64,000 bases of DNA from Burkholderiales bacterium GJ-E10 (GTDB lineage: Bacteria > Pseudomonadota > Gammaproteobacteria > Burkholderiales > Burkholderiaceae_F). Position numbers and translations under genes: made by a program. The notes under the pieces were generated by a model. The model had not been told where the DNA came from, ran no database searches, and saw only the letters and a list, made by a program, of their open reading frames with translations. Below, in pieces: positions 1-10,120 of the stretch. How positions within the stretch are numbered: position 1 is the stretch's first letter; the number at the start of each line of letters is the position of its first letter. Location: the NCBI GenBank assembly GCA_000828975.1, contig AP014683.1:2065700-2129699 (forward strand), written 5' to 3'.

Positions 1-368
1 TGTTCATCGATGCCCGCAAGCTGGGACGCATGGCAACGCGCGTCAATCGCGTATTTGACGACGAGGACGTGGCGCGCATCGCCGGCACGGTGCATCGCTG
101 GCGCGCCGACGGCGAGGACGGGGCCGACGAGCCCTATGCCGACGTGCCCGGTTTTTGTCGTGCGGTCAAACTTGCCGAGATTGCTGAGCACGGCCATGTG
201 CTCACGCCGGGCCGATATGTCGGCGCGGAAGCGGCCGAAGACGACGACGAAGCGTTCAACGAAAAGATGGAGCGGTTGACCGCACAGCTCGCCGAGCAGA
301 TGGCCAAGGGGGCGGAGCTGGATGCGGTGATTCGGGAGAAGCTCGGGGGGTTGGGGTATGCGGTCTGA
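1..368 (+). CDS. hsdM: Type I restriction-modification methyltransferase subunit HsdM, C-terminal end (partial)
   Basis: The open frame enters from the window edge and reads [10 protein letters not shown] near its start, a stretch typical of the C-terminal part of HsdM N6-adenine methylases. It ends with a charged helical tail. The stop codon at 366-368 overlaps the first codons of hsdS, so the two are translationally coupled. HsdM transfers a methyl group from S-adenosylmethionine to adenine at the site chosen by HsdS and forms the M2S core of the complex. The catalytic NPPF region lies outside the window. Confidence 0.9.
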   Translation, partial: FIDARKLGRMATRVNRVFDDEDVARIAGTVHRWRADGEDGADEPYADVPGFCRAVKLAEIAEHGHVLTPGRYVGAEAAEDDDEAFNEKMERLTAQLAEQMAKGAELDAVIREKLGGLGYAV

Positions 369-1647
369 AATGCGCGCGCTCGGCGAGTTTGTCACTCTCG
401 TTTCCGGCAACACTCCGTCAAAAGACAATCCGGCTTATTGGGGCGGCGCAACGCCCTGGGTTTCCGCAAAGGACATGGCTGACTTCTGGATTGAGGACGC
501 AGAAGACCACCTGACCGAGGAGGGCGTAGCCGTCGCCTCCCGGCTGGTGCCGGCAGGAACTGTGCTGTTGTTGGCGCGAGGCATGACCTTGCACAAGCGA
601 GTGCCGATTTGTCGTTTGGCGAAGGCTTCGACATTCAATCAGGACGTGAAGGCGGTACTTCCCAAGATTGGACTTTCCCGTCGCTTCCTTCCCTATCTGT
701 TGGTCGGCAATCATGACCGATTACACGAGCGTGTCGATTCCGCGGGTCATGGAACAGGCCGACTGAACACCGATGCGCTTCTCTCGTTTCCCGTATTAGT
801 CCCTTCTGCGGCAGAGCAAGAGGAAATTGCCGACATTGGCGAGGCCATCGACGGTCGGCTACGTCTCCTCCGCCAAACCAACGCCACCCTCGAATTCATC
901 GCCCAAGCGCTGTTCAAGAGCTGGTTCATCGACTTCGACCCGGTGCGCGCCAAGGCCGAAGGCCGTGAACCGGAAGGCATGGACGCCGCAACGGCGGCGC
1001 TGTTCCCGAGCGAGTTCGAGGAGTCGAAGTTGGGGCCGATTCCGAAGGGGTGGCAACCGGAAAAGCTGGGTGCCATCTGTACAAACCCAAGGACTCAAGC
1101 CAAACCAAACCAGATTCCGGTTGACACGCCATACATTGGCCTCGAGCACATGCCACGCAAGAGCATCGCACTCGATAGTGCTGGTACGGCAGAGGGACTC
1201 GAAAGCGGTAAGTTCTGGTTTGAGCGAAATGATGTTCTGTTCGGAAAGTTGAGGCCGTACTTCCACAAGGTAGGGCTCGCACCGTACCGCGGGGTCTGCT
1301 CAACTGACATTTTGGTTCTGCGGCCGAAGACGGCGGAATGGCTTGGCTTCTTGGCAATGCATGCTTCTGCTGAGGCGCTTGTCTCCTACGCCGCACAACT
1401 GTCAAACGGGGCGCGAATGCCTCGAACGAGCTGGCACGACGTCAGCGGGTTCGACGTTATTCTTCCCTCGCAAGACTTGGCGGAGGCGTTCAACGCCATG
1501 GTAAGTTCGATGTTCGAGCGAATCTACGTGAACATCGGAGCGGCCCGTGTACTTGCCGATACGAGGGACACTCTCCTCCCCCGCCTCATCTCCGGAAAGC
1601 TCCGTCTGCCTGAAGCGCGAGAACGGATGGGGGCCGCCCTGGCATGA
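358..1647 (+). CDS. hsdS: Type I restriction-modification specificity subunit HsdS
   Basis: A 429-residue protein with the usual two target-recognition domains: one before about residue 165 and one after about residue 225. The central conserved helix contains [14 protein letters not shown], a hallmark of HsdS, followed by a GPIPKGW linker; a second conserved helix with [11 protein letters not shown] closes the protein. It sets the DNA sequence recognised by both the methylase and the HsdR nuclease. The start at 358 overlaps hsdM by 11 bases, and the end overlaps fic by an ATGA junction, placing all of them in one operon. Confidence 0.92.
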   Translation: MRSEMRALGEFVTLVSGNTPSKDNPAYWGGATPWVSAKDMADFWIEDAEDHLTEEGVAVASRLVPAGTVLLLARGMTLHKRVPICRLAKASTFNQDVKAVLPKIGLSRRFLPYLLVGNHDRLHERVDSAGHGTGRLNTDALLSFPVLVPSAAEQEEIADIGEAIDGRLRLLRQTNATLEFIAQALFKSWFIDFDPVRAKAEGREPEGMDAATAALFPSEFEESKLGPIPKGWQPEKLGAICTNPRTQAKPNQIPVDTPYIGLEHMPRKSIALDSAGTAEGLESGKFWFERNDVLFGKLRPYFHKVGLAPYRGVCSTDILVLRPKTAEWLGFLAMHASAEALVSYAAQLSNGARMPRTSWHDVSGFDVILPSQDLAEAFNAMVSSMFERIYVNIGAARVLADTRDTLLPRLISGKLRLPEARERMGAALA

Positions 1648-2729
1648 GCTTCGACCGCAATCGTCCATACAACGATCTGCCATTGTTGCCGCCGCAGGCC
1701 GAACTGGAAACCAAAGCCGTCCTCAAACAGGCCGTGGCGGCCCACCGTGCGCTGGCTGATCTGCGCGGCATGGCCGCGCGCATTCCCAACCAGGGCATCC
1801 TGATCAACGGCATCGTGCTGCAGGAAGCGCGGCTGTCGTCCGAAATCGAAAATATCGTCACTACGCAGGACGAACTGTTTCGCGCGGCTGCCGACGCGGA
1901 CGGAAAGGCCGATGCTGCGACGAAAGAGGTGCTTCGTTACCGCGAAGCGTTGTGGACCGGATTCGAGCAACTGAAGGGCCGGCCGCTGACGACGCGACTC
2001 TTCGTTGATCTGGCTCGCGTCATCAAGAACCTCGATCTTGACGTTCGCGCGGTGCCAGGAACCAAGCTCGCCAATCCCGCCACCGGCGAGGTCATCTATA
2101 CGCCGCCCGAAGGCCAGGCGCTGCTGCGCGACAAACTGGCGAACCTGGAGCGATTCCTCTACCCTGACCTGCCCGACGATCTGGATCCGTTGGTGCGCAT
2201 GGCGGTGATGCACTACCAATTCGAAGCGATTCACCCGTTCACCGACGGAAACGGACGAACCGGGCGCATCCTCAACATCCTTTGGTTGGTGGAACAGGGA
2301 TTGCTGGACATCCCCGTGCTGTACCTGTCGCGCTACATCCTGGTCAACAAGGCGGCGTACTACGCTGGCCTGCGTGGCGTGACGGAAAATGCGGATTGGG
2401 AACCCTGGATCTTGTACATGCTGGAAGGCATTGCGCAGACAGCGCGGGAAACGAGCGATCGCGTGCGGCGAATCCTGGAATTGATGGAAGATATGCGACA
2501 GGAAGTCCACGCGAAGGTGCCAAGGATTTACAGCAAGGATCTGATTGAACTGATCTTCAGGCACCCGTACTGCAAGATCCAGTTTCTGCTGGATGCCCAC
2601 TTGGCCAAGCGGCAAACCGCCTCGGAATATTTGCGGAATCTGGCTGAGCTTGGGCTGTTGAAGCCTTTGAAGATCGGCCGGGAGCTGTACTACGTCAACG
2701 AGCGGCTATTTGCCGAGTTGGTTCGGTGA
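1644..2729 (+). CDS. Fic-domain protein (AMPylase type) with C-terminal winged-helix
   Basis: This 361-residue protein contains the Fic core HPFTDGNGRTGR, matching HxFx(D/N)GNGRxxR, with the catalytic His. Near residue 55 SSEIEN matches the inhibitory (S/T)xxxE(G/N) helix, so this looks like a Fic with a built-in N-terminal inhibitory helix. The last third resembles a winged helix-turn-helix. Such proteins usually transfer AMP to a protein side chain; the target here is unknown. It overlaps hsdS by four bases and separates hsdS from hsdR. A palindrome begins three bases after its stop, which makes autoregulation through its own DNA-binding tail plausible (inference). Confidence 0.88.
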   Translation: MSFDRNRPYNDLPLLPPQAELETKAVLKQAVAAHRALADLRGMAARIPNQGILINGIVLQEARLSSEIENIVTTQDELFRAAADADGKADAATKEVLRYREALWTGFEQLKGRPLTTRLFVDLARVIKNLDLDVRAVPGTKLANPATGEVIYTPPEGQALLRDKLANLERFLYPDLPDDLDPLVRMAVMHYQFEAIHPFTDGNGRTGRILNILWLVEQGLLDIPVLYLSRYILVNKAAYYAGLRGVTENADWEPWILYMLEGIAQTARETSDRVRRILELMEDMRQEVHAKVPRIYSKDLIELIFRHPYCKIQFLLDAHLAKRQTASEYLRNLAELGLLKPLKIGRELYYVNERLFAELVR

Positions 2730-2731
2730 TA

Positions 2732-2820
2732 TGTCGACGCCATCGACACGACCAAGTGATATGGCGATTTTTTACCGTAATTTCGACATATTTAGGTGTC
2801 ATGTCGATTCCGTCGACATG
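2732..2820. promoter_or_regulatory. Twin palindromic operators TGTCGA-N5-TCGACA upstream of hsdR
   Basis: Two inverted repeats share the same arms and spacing: TGTCGA-cgcca-TCGACA at 2732-2748 and, extended to 8-bp arms, CATGTCGA-ttccg-TCGACATG at 2800-2820. A half site (TTCGACATA) lies between them near 2783. They occupy the fic-hsdR gap, and a TATAAT at 2929-2934 lies downstream as a likely -10 box for hsdR. Identical arms with the same 5-bp spacer are typical of a dimeric repressor. The regulator is unknown; the winged-helix tail of the neighbouring Fic protein is one candidate. Confidence 0.6.
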
Positions 2821-2984
2821 ATGGCGCTCCCTCGGCTGTGCCCGACCTCTGCCCGGCGCGCGATCTCCAGCGGTCGCCGGCATGAGGGCGCAAGTCCAGT
2901 GCGCGCGGATTTTTGTGGAAACCTCCTTTATAATCAACGCGATGACTATCTCGCCGCAAGCCGGACGGTGTCGTTTTTTCCCCG

Positions 2985-5900
2985 ATGAGCCACATCCTTT
3001 CCGAAGACGACCTGGAGACCGCTTGCCTGGACTGGCTGGCCAGCCTGGGCTGGTCCCTTGCCCACGGCCCCGACATCTCCCCGCCCGACGCCCGCAGCCC
3101 CGGCACGGAGCGCGACCGCTACCGCGACGTCACCCTCGTCCACCGGCTTCGTGACGCCATCGTCCGCCTGAACCCCGGAATTCCGCAGGGCGCGCGTGAC
3201 GACGCGCTGCGCCGCGTGCTCGACCCCAACGTTCCCGGCGCCGTCCAGGCCAATCGCCAACTGCACCGCTGGATGACCGAAGGCGTGCCGGTGGAATTTC
3301 AGAAGGACGGGGACACCCGCGGCGGCCGGGTCCGCCTGATCGACTTCGACGACGTCGCCGCCAACGACTGGCTGGCGGTCAACCAGTTCACCGTCCAGGG
3401 CCCCAAGCACACGCGCCGGCCCGACATGGTGCTCTTCGTCAACGGCCTGCCGCTCGTCGTCATCGAACTCAAGAACCCGGGCAACGAGGACGCCGACATC
3501 TGGGCGGCCTGGAACCAGTTGCAGACCTACCGCGAGGACATCCCGGATCTCTTCCTCGCCAACGCCCTGCTGGTGATCTCCGACGGCGTCACCGCGCGCA
3601 TGGGCTCGCTCACCGCCGACCGCGAACGCTTCCTCGCCTGGCGCACGATCGCAGGCCACGAAACCGATCCCTTGGGGCCGATGCGCGAACTGGAAACGCT
3701 GGTCCGCGGCGCCTTTCGCCGCGATTTCCTGCTCGACTACTTGCGCCACTTCATCCTCTTCGAGGACGACGGCAAGGAGATCGTCAAGAAGGTCGCCGCC
3801 TATCACCAGTTCCACGCCGTGCGCGCAGTCGTGGAACGCGTCCTCGCCGCCTCCCGGCCGGGAAGCCCCGCGGAAACGGCCGGCAAGGGCGGCGTGGTTT
3901 GGCACACCCAGGGCGCGGGCAAGAGCATCGAGATGACCTGCCTCGCCGGCAAGCTTATGGCCCATCCGCGGATGGGCAACCCGACCCTGGTGCTGGTGAC
4001 CGATCGCAACGACCTCGATAACCAGCTCTTCGGCGTGTTCGCCGGGGCTAGCGATCTGCTGCGCGAGACCCCCATCCGCGCCGACACCCGCCCCGAACTG
4101 CGCCGGCTGCTTGCCAACCGCCCCTCGGGCGGGATCCTTTTCACGACCATCCAGAAGTTCACGCCGGGGGCGGACGAGGACACCTTCCCGGTGCTCTCCG
4201 AGCGCCGCAACATCGTCGTGATCTGCGACGAGGCGCATCGCAGCCAGTACGGCTTCGAGGCGCGGCTGATTCCGCCGAAGAAGACCGGAGGCGATGCCGC
4301 CAACGACGCCACCGCGCTCCTGGCCGCGGATTCCGGCGTTTCGCCCCGAGCCGCCACCGAAACCCTGGTGCGCTACGGCTACGCGCAGCACCTGCGCACG
4401 GCGCTGCCCGCCGCGACCTTCGTCGCCTTCACCGGCACACCGGTATCGCTCGCGGACCGCGACACCCGCGCGGTGTTCGGCGACTACGTCCATATCTACG
4501 ACATCGAGCAGGCGGTGAAGGACGGCGCGACGGTGCCGATCTACTACGAAAGCCGGCTCGCCGATCTCGATCTCAAGGAAGAGGAGACCGAGCACATCGA
4601 CGCGGATTTCGAGGCGCTGACCGAAGACGACGAGGGCGACGCGGCCAAGCTCGCCCGCATGCGCCGCTGGGCCGCCCTGGAAAAGCTGGTGGGCGCCCCG
4701 GCCCGGATCCAGCAGGTGGCGGCCGATCTCGTCGCGCACTTCGAGAACCGTCTGACCGTATTGGACGGCAAGGCGATGATCGTGGCGATGAGCCGCGAGG
4801 TCTGCGTCCACCTCTATAACGCGATCGTGGCGCTGCGCCCGGAATGGCACGACCCCGACCCGGAGAACGGTGCGATCAAGGTCGTGATGACGGGCTCGGC
4901 CGCCGACAAGGCCCTGCTGCGTCCCCACCTCTACACGAAGGACGTGCGCAAGAACCTGGAACGGCGTTTCAAGAACCCCGCGGACCCTTTCCGGCTGGTG
5001 ATCGTGCGCGACATGTGGCTCACCGGGTTCGATGCGCCCTGCCTGCACACGATGTACGTCGACAAGCCCATGCGCGGCCACAACCTGATGCAGGCCATCG
5101 CGCGGGTGAACCGGGTGTTCCGCGACAAGCCTGGCGGGCTGGTGGTGGATTACATCGGGATCGCCAACGAACTCAAGGCCGCACTCGCCGACTACACCCA
5201 GGCCAAGGGCCGCGGCCGACCAGCGATCGACGCCCGCGAAGCGCTCGCCGTCCTGCAGGAAAAGATGAGTGTCCTGCACGACCTGTTGCACGGCGTCGAC
5301 TACCGGGAGTTCCGCAGCCGCGCCTGGCAACTGCTGTCCACCGTCGCCAACCACGTGCTCGGCCTGGAGGACGGCAAGAAGCGCTTTGCCGATACGGTAC
5401 TTGCCGCGACCCAGGCCTTCGCGCTGTGCTGCACCCTCGACGACGCCAAGGCATACCGCGACGAACTTGCCTTCCTGCAGGCGGTGAAGGCGGCGATCAC
5501 CAAGCACGGCGAGTCCGACAAGAAGCTTGCCGACGAGCATAGGGAACACGCGCTGCGCCAGATCATCAGCCGCGCGGTGGTGAGCGGCGAGATCGTCGAC
5601 ATCTTCGCCGCGGCGGGACTCAAGCGCCCCGACATCGGCGTGCTCTCCGACGAATTCCTCGACGACGTGCGGCACATGAAGGAGCGCAACCTCGCCGTGG
5701 AACTGCTGGAGCGCCTGCTCAAAGGCGAGATCCGCTCCCGCTTCAAGACCAACGTCGTGCAGAGCGCGAAGTTCTCGGAACTATTGCAGCAAAGCCTTGC
5801 CCGCTACCGCAGTCGCGGCATCGAAACCGCCCAGGTCATCGAAGAGCTGATCGCGATGGCGAAGAAGTTCCAGGAAGCCGCCCAACGCGGCGAGGAACTG

Positions 5901-6191
5901 GGCCTGAACCGCGACGAAATGGCGTTCTACGATGCCCTTGCGACCAACGAAGCGGCAGTGCGCGAACTCGGCGACGAAACGCTGAAGAAGATCGCCGTGG
6001 AACTGACGCAAAGCCTGCGTAACTCCGTCACCGTCGATTGGGCGACGCGGGATGCTGTGCGTGCGCGCCTACGGGTGATGGTGAAAACGCTGCTGCGCCG
6101 CTACAAGTATCCGCCGGACCAGCAGGAGGAGGCAACGGAAACGGTGCTGCGGCAGGCGGAATCGTTGTCGGCGGAGTGGGCAGGAGCATAA
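2985..6191 (+). CDS. hsdR: Type I restriction endonuclease subunit HsdR
   Basis: A 1068-residue translocase-nuclease. The PD-(D/E)xK nuclease is visible around residues 145-170, with RRPDMVLF followed by VIELK. The helicase motor follows: Walker A TQGAGKS near residue 307, DEAHRSQ near residue 415, and the TGTP motif near residue 485. It cuts DNA lacking the host methylation mark after ATP-driven translocation. The ATG at 2985 is the first start after an in-frame stop at 2943. It has its own likely promoter in the 255-base gap after fic and is not overlapped with the methylase genes, so its expression may be separately timed. Confidence 0.93.
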   Translation: MSHILSEDDLETACLDWLASLGWSLAHGPDISPPDARSPGTERDRYRDVTLVHRLRDAIVRLNPGIPQGARDDALRRVLDPNVPGAVQANRQLHRWMTEGVPVEFQKDGDTRGGRVRLIDFDDVAANDWLAVNQFTVQGPKHTRRPDMVLFVNGLPLVVIELKNPGNEDADIWAAWNQLQTYREDIPDLFLANALLVISDGVTARMGSLTADRERFLAWRTIAGHETDPLGPMRELETLVRGAFRRDFLLDYLRHFILFEDDGKEIVKKVAAYHQFHAVRAVVERVLAASRPGSPAETAGKGGVVWHTQGAGKSIEMTCLAGKLMAHPRMGNPTLVLVTDRNDLDNQLFGVFAGASDLLRETPIRADTRPELRRLLANRPSGGILFTTIQKFTPGADEDTFPVLSERRNIVVICDEAHRSQYGFEARLIPPKKTGGDAANDATALLAADSGVSPRAATETLVRYGYAQHLRTALPAATFVAFTGTPVSLADRDTRAVFGDYVHIYDIEQAVKDGATVPIYYESRLADLDLKEEETEHIDADFEALTEDDEGDAAKLARMRRWAALEKLVGAPARIQQVAADLVAHFENRLTVLDGKAMIVAMSREVCVHLYNAIVALRPEWHDPDPENGAIKVVMTGSAADKALLRPHLYTKDVRKNLERRFKNPADPFRLVIVRDMWLTGFDAPCLHTMYVDKPMRGHNLMQAIARVNRVFRDKPGGLVVDYIGIANELKAALADYTQAKGRGRPAIDAREALAVLQEKMSVLHDLLHGVDYREFRSRAWQLLSTVANHVLGLEDGKKRFADTVLAATQAFALCCTLDDAKAYRDELAFLQAVKAAITKHGESDKKLADEHREHALRQIISRAVVSGEIVDIFAAAGLKRPDIGVLSDEFLDDVRHMKERNLAVELLERLLKGEIRSRFKTNVVQSAKFSELLQQSLARYRSRGIETAQVIEELIAMAKKFQEAAQRGEELGLNRDEMAFYDALATNEAAVRELGDETLKKIAVELTQSLRNSVTVDWATRDAVRARLRVMVKTLLRRYKYPPDQQEEATETVLRQAESLSAEWAGA

Positions 6192-6320
6192 TCCCCGTCC
6201 GAATGCGTGGCCGAGTTGCTCAAAGAGGACGACTCGCCAAACCGGAATCTTCGGGATCTGATGCCATAAAATTTTAGCAACCGGATACGCTGCGGATGCT
6301 GGACCGGAGATGACCGACCC

Positions 6321-7088
6321 CTACCGCCCAAGATCACCATCCCTCGATCGCGCAACACGGATGGCTCGGGCGCTCGTACTATGCTCCAGCCCGGCAGGAC
6401 GCTCATGTTTGCCGCGTTCGATGTCGCGAAGTTGCTCATAGCCCCATGCGATTGCCTCACTCAACATTGGCTTGTTCGGTGCGCGAATGGAATCCCATGT
6501 GGCGGATGCTGTACGCGACGTTGCCATCGCATCCAGTGCGCTTCTGATTGCCGCCTTTTTCTCGGGCGTCAATAATTCATCCAACATCTTCGGCACGCCC
6601 AAAAAAGCCGGGTGCGTTGCCACCGCTCTCCAATCAAAGAGGTCCCGCGGCGTAAGCGCCCAGCCACGATAAAAGAGCTTCTTGGCCACAACCTCTTCAA
6701 TAGGTTCCAATGCGAACGGAACGGTGGAATCCTTCTCCGCTTCACGACGCAACAGAGACGGGCCGACGATAAAGTCGATCTCACCTTTATCCGTCTTGAG
6801 CTTCAAGGATGTGGACGTCTCGTCGTATCCGGAAAAACGGGATTCAAACCGGTCATTCAGGCGCGGCGTGAGGTACCCGATCCACTGTGCATCGCGAATG
6901 AAAAGATCGATGTCGTCGCTGATTCGATGGCCGATCGCGAGCATGATCCGCGTACCTCCGCCAAGTAGCGGATTCATCTTGTCGTTGGCGGAACGCTCCG
7001 CATCGGCGACCATCTCGCCGGCGAGGCGAGCGAGATCACGCCAGGCGCCGCGCTCCCGAAACTCCAGAACGTCGGCGACGCTCGTCAC
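6321..7088 (-). CDS. Nucleotidyltransferase, AbiEii/AbiGii toxin family (module 1)
   Basis: A protein of about 255 residues carries the nucleotidyltransferase signature GGGTRIMLAIGHRISDDIDLF (G-G-x, then the Asp-x-Asp metal site) near residues 45-65, and a later KGEIDFIV containing a third acidic residue. Family members act as toxins by adding nucleotides to target RNAs; here the target is not known. The GTG start at 7088 overlaps the stop of the upstream gene (GTGA). The sequence ends with RDGDLGR, resembling the tails of two other small products in this element. It lies downstream of trbE and convergent with hsdR. Confidence 0.8.
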   Translation of the reverse strand: MTSVADVLEFRERGAWRDLARLAGEMVADAERSANDKMNPLLGGGTRIMLAIGHRISDDIDLFIRDAQWIGYLTPRLNDRFESRFSGYDETSTSLKLKTDKGEIDFIVGPSLLRREAEKDSTVPFALEPIEEVVAKKLFYRGWALTPRDLFDWRAVATHPAFLGVPKMLDELLTPEKKAAIRSALDAMATSRTASATWDSIRAPNKPMLSEAIAWGYEQLRDIERGKHERPAGLEHSTSARAIRVARSRDGDLGR

Positions 7089-7411
7089 TGCCACGCCTCC
7101 ACAATCGACTCCCATGCGGGAACGTGCGGGAGTCCGTCAGCGAGCGACTGACGATAGAGCCGGTCCGCGCTGCGCCAGGTTCCGCCCGCTTCCCGCGCGC
7201 AGGAAAGGATCAGCGACGGCTCGGCCTCGACAAACATCGAAAGCAGTGCCGCCCGGAGAGTCTCGTCCTGGGAAACGTCATCGACCGCACCGCTGCGCAA
7301 TGCTTCCGCGACGTCGATTGGCGAAACGACGGGTCCCAACGGCGCATTCAGGTGACACGCCAACATCCCTGCCTGCTTTAACGGGTTCACGACACGCATG
7401 ATTCCCCTCAC
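7085..7411 (-). CDS. Small partner of the nucleotidyltransferase (putative antitoxin)
   Basis: A 108-residue helical, mildly acidic protein of no recognised family, directly upstream of and overlapping the nucleotidyltransferase by four bases. The tight coupling and size fit the antitoxin half of a two-gene toxin-antitoxin module. Near the C-terminus it has PAWESI, and the 108-residue partner of the other module at 25.3 kb has IPAWDEW, a weak resemblance. The GTG at 7411 overlaps the stop of a 39-codon ORF; an ATG at 7399 is an alternative start. The antitoxin role is inferred from position only. Confidence 0.6.
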   Translation of the reverse strand: MRGIMRVVNPLKQAGMLACHLNAPLGPVVSPIDVAEALRSGAVDDVSQDETLRAALLSMFVEAEPSLILSCAREAGGTWRSADRLYRQSLADGLPHVPAWESIVEAWQ

Positions 7412-7527
7412 CTACCGAAATCGTCATCCCATGACAGCCGCCGCGGTGGCAATCCACGATGCCGACCGGTCGTCTCGAGCTTGACGTCGTCCCCGGCCTG
7501 AACGGCATTCAAACCGGGAAGGGCCAT
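7408..7527 (-). CDS. 39-residue small ORF leading the nucleotidyltransferase module
   Basis: A short ATG-initiated frame whose stop overlaps the GTG of the partner gene in a GTGA junction, the same coupling used between partner and toxin. It encodes a product ending LSWDDDFGR. That tail resembles the ends of the DUF6036 protein at 24.7 kb (GDDFGR) and the toxin just downstream (GDLGR). A TAGAAT box lies a few bases upstream of the ATG. It could be a leader peptide or a third component. It is supported by coupling and the shared tail, not by a known family. Confidence 0.4.
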   Translation of the reverse strand: MALPGLNAVQAGDDVKLETTGRHRGLPPRRLSWDDDFGR

Positions 7528-7611
7528 CGATTCTACCGTCCACGATCCCAGGCAGGCACCCACACATAAGAATCTTGCGAATCCTCGCCTCCCGCCCCAA
7601 GATCGCTTCCA

Positions 7612-10059
7612 TCAAGCGTAGCCCTCCCACCGGGCGGCCGCAGCGGCGAGGCCCCGCTCCCGCAGCCAGGCCGCTGGCCAGGATTCGCCGAACTCGTCGA
7701 TCAACTGCCGGATCCGCATGATGTCCTCCTTGCCCGAGGATCCTACGAAGGCCAACTCCGTGGGAGACAACCCCAGCTCGAAGAGCCTTCGGCCGTCCGG
7801 GTGAATCATGTAGTACTGGCGCTTCGGGATCGCCGTCGAGAGGATCTCGATCTGCCGAGAATTGAGGCCGATTGCCTGGTACATCGGCCGAGACGTTTCC
7901 GTTCCCGCCTCGGGATTGGGAAGCAGGATCTTCGTCGGGCACGATTCGTGGACCACGTCGGCGATGCCGCTGCGCGCCATGTCGGAGAGGGACTGCGTGG
8001 CCAGCACGACCGCGACGTTGGCCTTGCGCAGGGTTTTGAGCCACTCGCGGAGCTTTTCCCGGAAAACCGGGTGTCCCAGCATCACCCACGCCTCATCGAG
8101 CACGAGAAGCGTGGGGCGGCCGTCGAAGCGCTGCGCGAGGCGGTGGAAGAGGTAGAGCAGCACGGGGAGCAGAACCTTCTCGCCCTTTTGCATCAGGTGC
8201 TCCATTTCGAACACCTGGAATCGATCCTCGGCGAGTGCATCGACCTCGGCATCGAGCAGCGACCCGGCCATGCCCTGCAGCGTATAGGCGCGCAGCGCGT
8301 CCCGCAGCGCCCCGTCCTGGATCGCGATCAGCAGGTTCGTGATCGTGCGCTCCCGCGCCTGGGCCGTCGATTTCCCAAGCTGACTGAGCGCCCGGAAAAT
8401 CTCCTGCCGGGCCGCAGGCGTCGCCATCATCCCCTGAAGCTCGGCCAGCCCCTCGACCCACTCCGCCCCCCAGACGAGCTCGTTGGGCTGATCGATCCGG
8501 CCGAGCGGGCAAAACGCGAGATCCATGCCGGGGCCGGCGATGTCGTAGTGCTGGCCGCCGGCCGCTTTCACCAGCGGAAACATCGAATAGCCCTTGTCGA
8601 ACACGAAAACCTGCGCCCTGGGGTAGCGGAATTGCTGCGCAACGAGCAGCGCCAGGAGCGTCGATTTCCCGGCGCCGGTCGGCCCCAGGATCTCGGTATG
8701 ACCAAGGTCACCCGAGTGCAGCGACAGCCGGAACGGGGTATTCCCCGAGGTCGTGGTCTGCATGAGGACCGGGGAGTCCTTCGGGTAGAAGGGGCATTCG
8801 CAGCGCGGCGGGCCCGCCCAGACCATCGTCATCGGCAGCAGGTGCCCGAGGTTCAGGGTGTGGATGATCGGACGCCGGACGTTGGCCGAGGTGTTCCCCG
8901 GCATGGTTCCCAGGTACGCCTCGACGGCGTTCAGATCCTCGATGCGGACCCCGAATCCGGCATTGTTGATCTCCTTCGCCACTTCCCGGGTCACCTCATC
9001 GAGCACCGCCAAGTCTTCGTGCGCCAGCAGCAGCGTGGAGGAGTAGTACCCGAACTGGACGTGGCCGCTCGAGGCCTCGCCGTAGGCGGCAATGGCGTCG
9101 TTTGTCATCCGGTCGGCGTCCGCGTCGACGTGCGTCGACTGTCCGCCGCCGTTTTCCCGGAGGAGATTGAGCAGGCTCTTGCGCTTCATCGCCCACTTGC
9201 CCCGGTACTTGTTGATGATCCCGCCCGCCTTGCCCGGATCCATGAAGATGAACCGGCTCGACCAGCGGTAGGACACGGGCATGCGGCCCACGAAGTCCAG
9301 GATTCCCGGCACCGAGTACCCGGGCAGGCCCACGAACGAGATCGCCGAAATGTGCTTCTTTCCGATCTTTGGCTGAAATCCCGTCGTCATGTCGTAGCAG
9401 CCCACGACCGAATCGAGGTACATCGGCACGGCGCTCATCCGGAACGGCCGCCAGTTGCCCATCGACACGCACTGATCGAGGTGCGCCAGCAGCTCGGATT
9501 CGACCGCGCCGGTCCGCTCGTCGACCCGGTCCATCAGGCGGCGGATTTTCACGAGCGAACTCAGCCGTCCCTCGATTTCCTGGATCGCGTCGCGAAACCG
9601 CTCGACCGCCCGCTCCGCGCCCGCCGTGATCCGTCCCTCCACGAACACGTCGGCCGCCCGGTTGGCCGAATCCGGCATCGGGAACCAGGTGAGGCACAGG
9701 ACGTGGCGGCTGGTATATCCGGCGCGGCTGCCCTCGTGGGCTGCGCGGCGAGCGTCGTCGATGAGCCGCGTCGTGCGATCGGGAAACGCGCCTGGCGGCG
9801 GATACCCCGGCGCAACGTCGCGCACCACGTCGCAATGGATCACCCAGCCGTCCCCCAGCTTCAGGGCGGAATTGAGCCGCTCGGCCATCGATCGCAGCTC
9901 CGACCGGGTCGACGAATCGAGATCCGGGCCCTGGAACTCGAATCCGGCCATCAGTCCGCCGGATTTCAGAAGGACGATTCCGTTGCCGAACAGGCCACCC
10001 CAAGGAAGCATGTCCGGCAGTCCGATCGCCTTGCGACGGAATTCGGTGAGATTCAGCAT
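7612..10059 (-). CDS. trbE: Type IV secretion ATPase TrbE (VirB4 family)
   Basis: An 815-residue protein with the two-part VirB4 layout: an N-terminal CagE/TrbE/VirB domain and a C-terminal ATPase. Walker A GPTGAGKS is near residue 460 and Walker B LLVLDEAWVMLG near residue 650. It powers pilus assembly and substrate transfer at the inner membrane. It is the last trb gene seen in this operon. The upstream neighbour trbD is separated from it by an inserted AbiE cassette, so its transcription must either pass through that cassette or start inside it. Confidence 0.93.
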   Translation of the reverse strand: MLNLTEFRRKAIGLPDMLPWGGLFGNGIVLLKSGGLMAGFEFQGPDLDSSTRSELRSMAERLNSALKLGDGWVIHCDVVRDVAPGYPPPGAFPDRTTRLIDDARRAAHEGSRAGYTSRHVLCLTWFPMPDSANRAADVFVEGRITAGAERAVERFRDAIQEIEGRLSSLVKIRRLMDRVDERTGAVESELLAHLDQCVSMGNWRPFRMSAVPMYLDSVVGCYDMTTGFQPKIGKKHISAISFVGLPGYSVPGILDFVGRMPVSYRWSSRFIFMDPGKAGGIINKYRGKWAMKRKSLLNLLRENGGGQSTHVDADADRMTNDAIAAYGEASSGHVQFGYYSSTLLLAHEDLAVLDEVTREVAKEINNAGFGVRIEDLNAVEAYLGTMPGNTSANVRRPIIHTLNLGHLLPMTMVWAGPPRCECPFYPKDSPVLMQTTTSGNTPFRLSLHSGDLGHTEILGPTGAGKSTLLALLVAQQFRYPRAQVFVFDKGYSMFPLVKAAGGQHYDIAGPGMDLAFCPLGRIDQPNELVWGAEWVEGLAELQGMMATPAARQEIFRALSQLGKSTAQARERTITNLLIAIQDGALRDALRAYTLQGMAGSLLDAEVDALAEDRFQVFEMEHLMQKGEKVLLPVLLYLFHRLAQRFDGRPTLLVLDEAWVMLGHPVFREKLREWLKTLRKANVAVVLATQSLSDMARSGIADVVHESCPTKILLPNPEAGTETSRPMYQAIGLNSRQIEILSTAIPKRQYYMIHPDGRRLFELGLSPTELAFVGSSGKEDIMRIRQLIDEFGESWPAAWLRERGLAAAAARWEGYA

Positions 10060-10120
10060 TCGGGCATCCTTGTGAAAAACGCCTAACTACGCCGACCGAT
10101 GCGCAACATTGGGCATCCGT

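Noticed and set aside
2946-5675. A 909-codon minus-strand open frame opposite hsdR
   Set aside because: It is the mirror frame of a clearly functional HsdR and gives a low-complexity His/Val/Gly-rich product; GC-rich codon bias explains it.
6192-6320. A tRNA-Ser/Leu-like stretch (GTGGCCGAGTTGCTCAAAG) after hsdR
   Set aside because: The D-arm resemblance is local. No matching acceptor stem or TTCGA T-arm follows, so it is not called as a tRNA.
7801-10086. A 761-codon plus-strand frame opposite trbE
   Set aside because: It is antisense to an intact VirB4 ATPase and resembles no family; it is a shadow frame.
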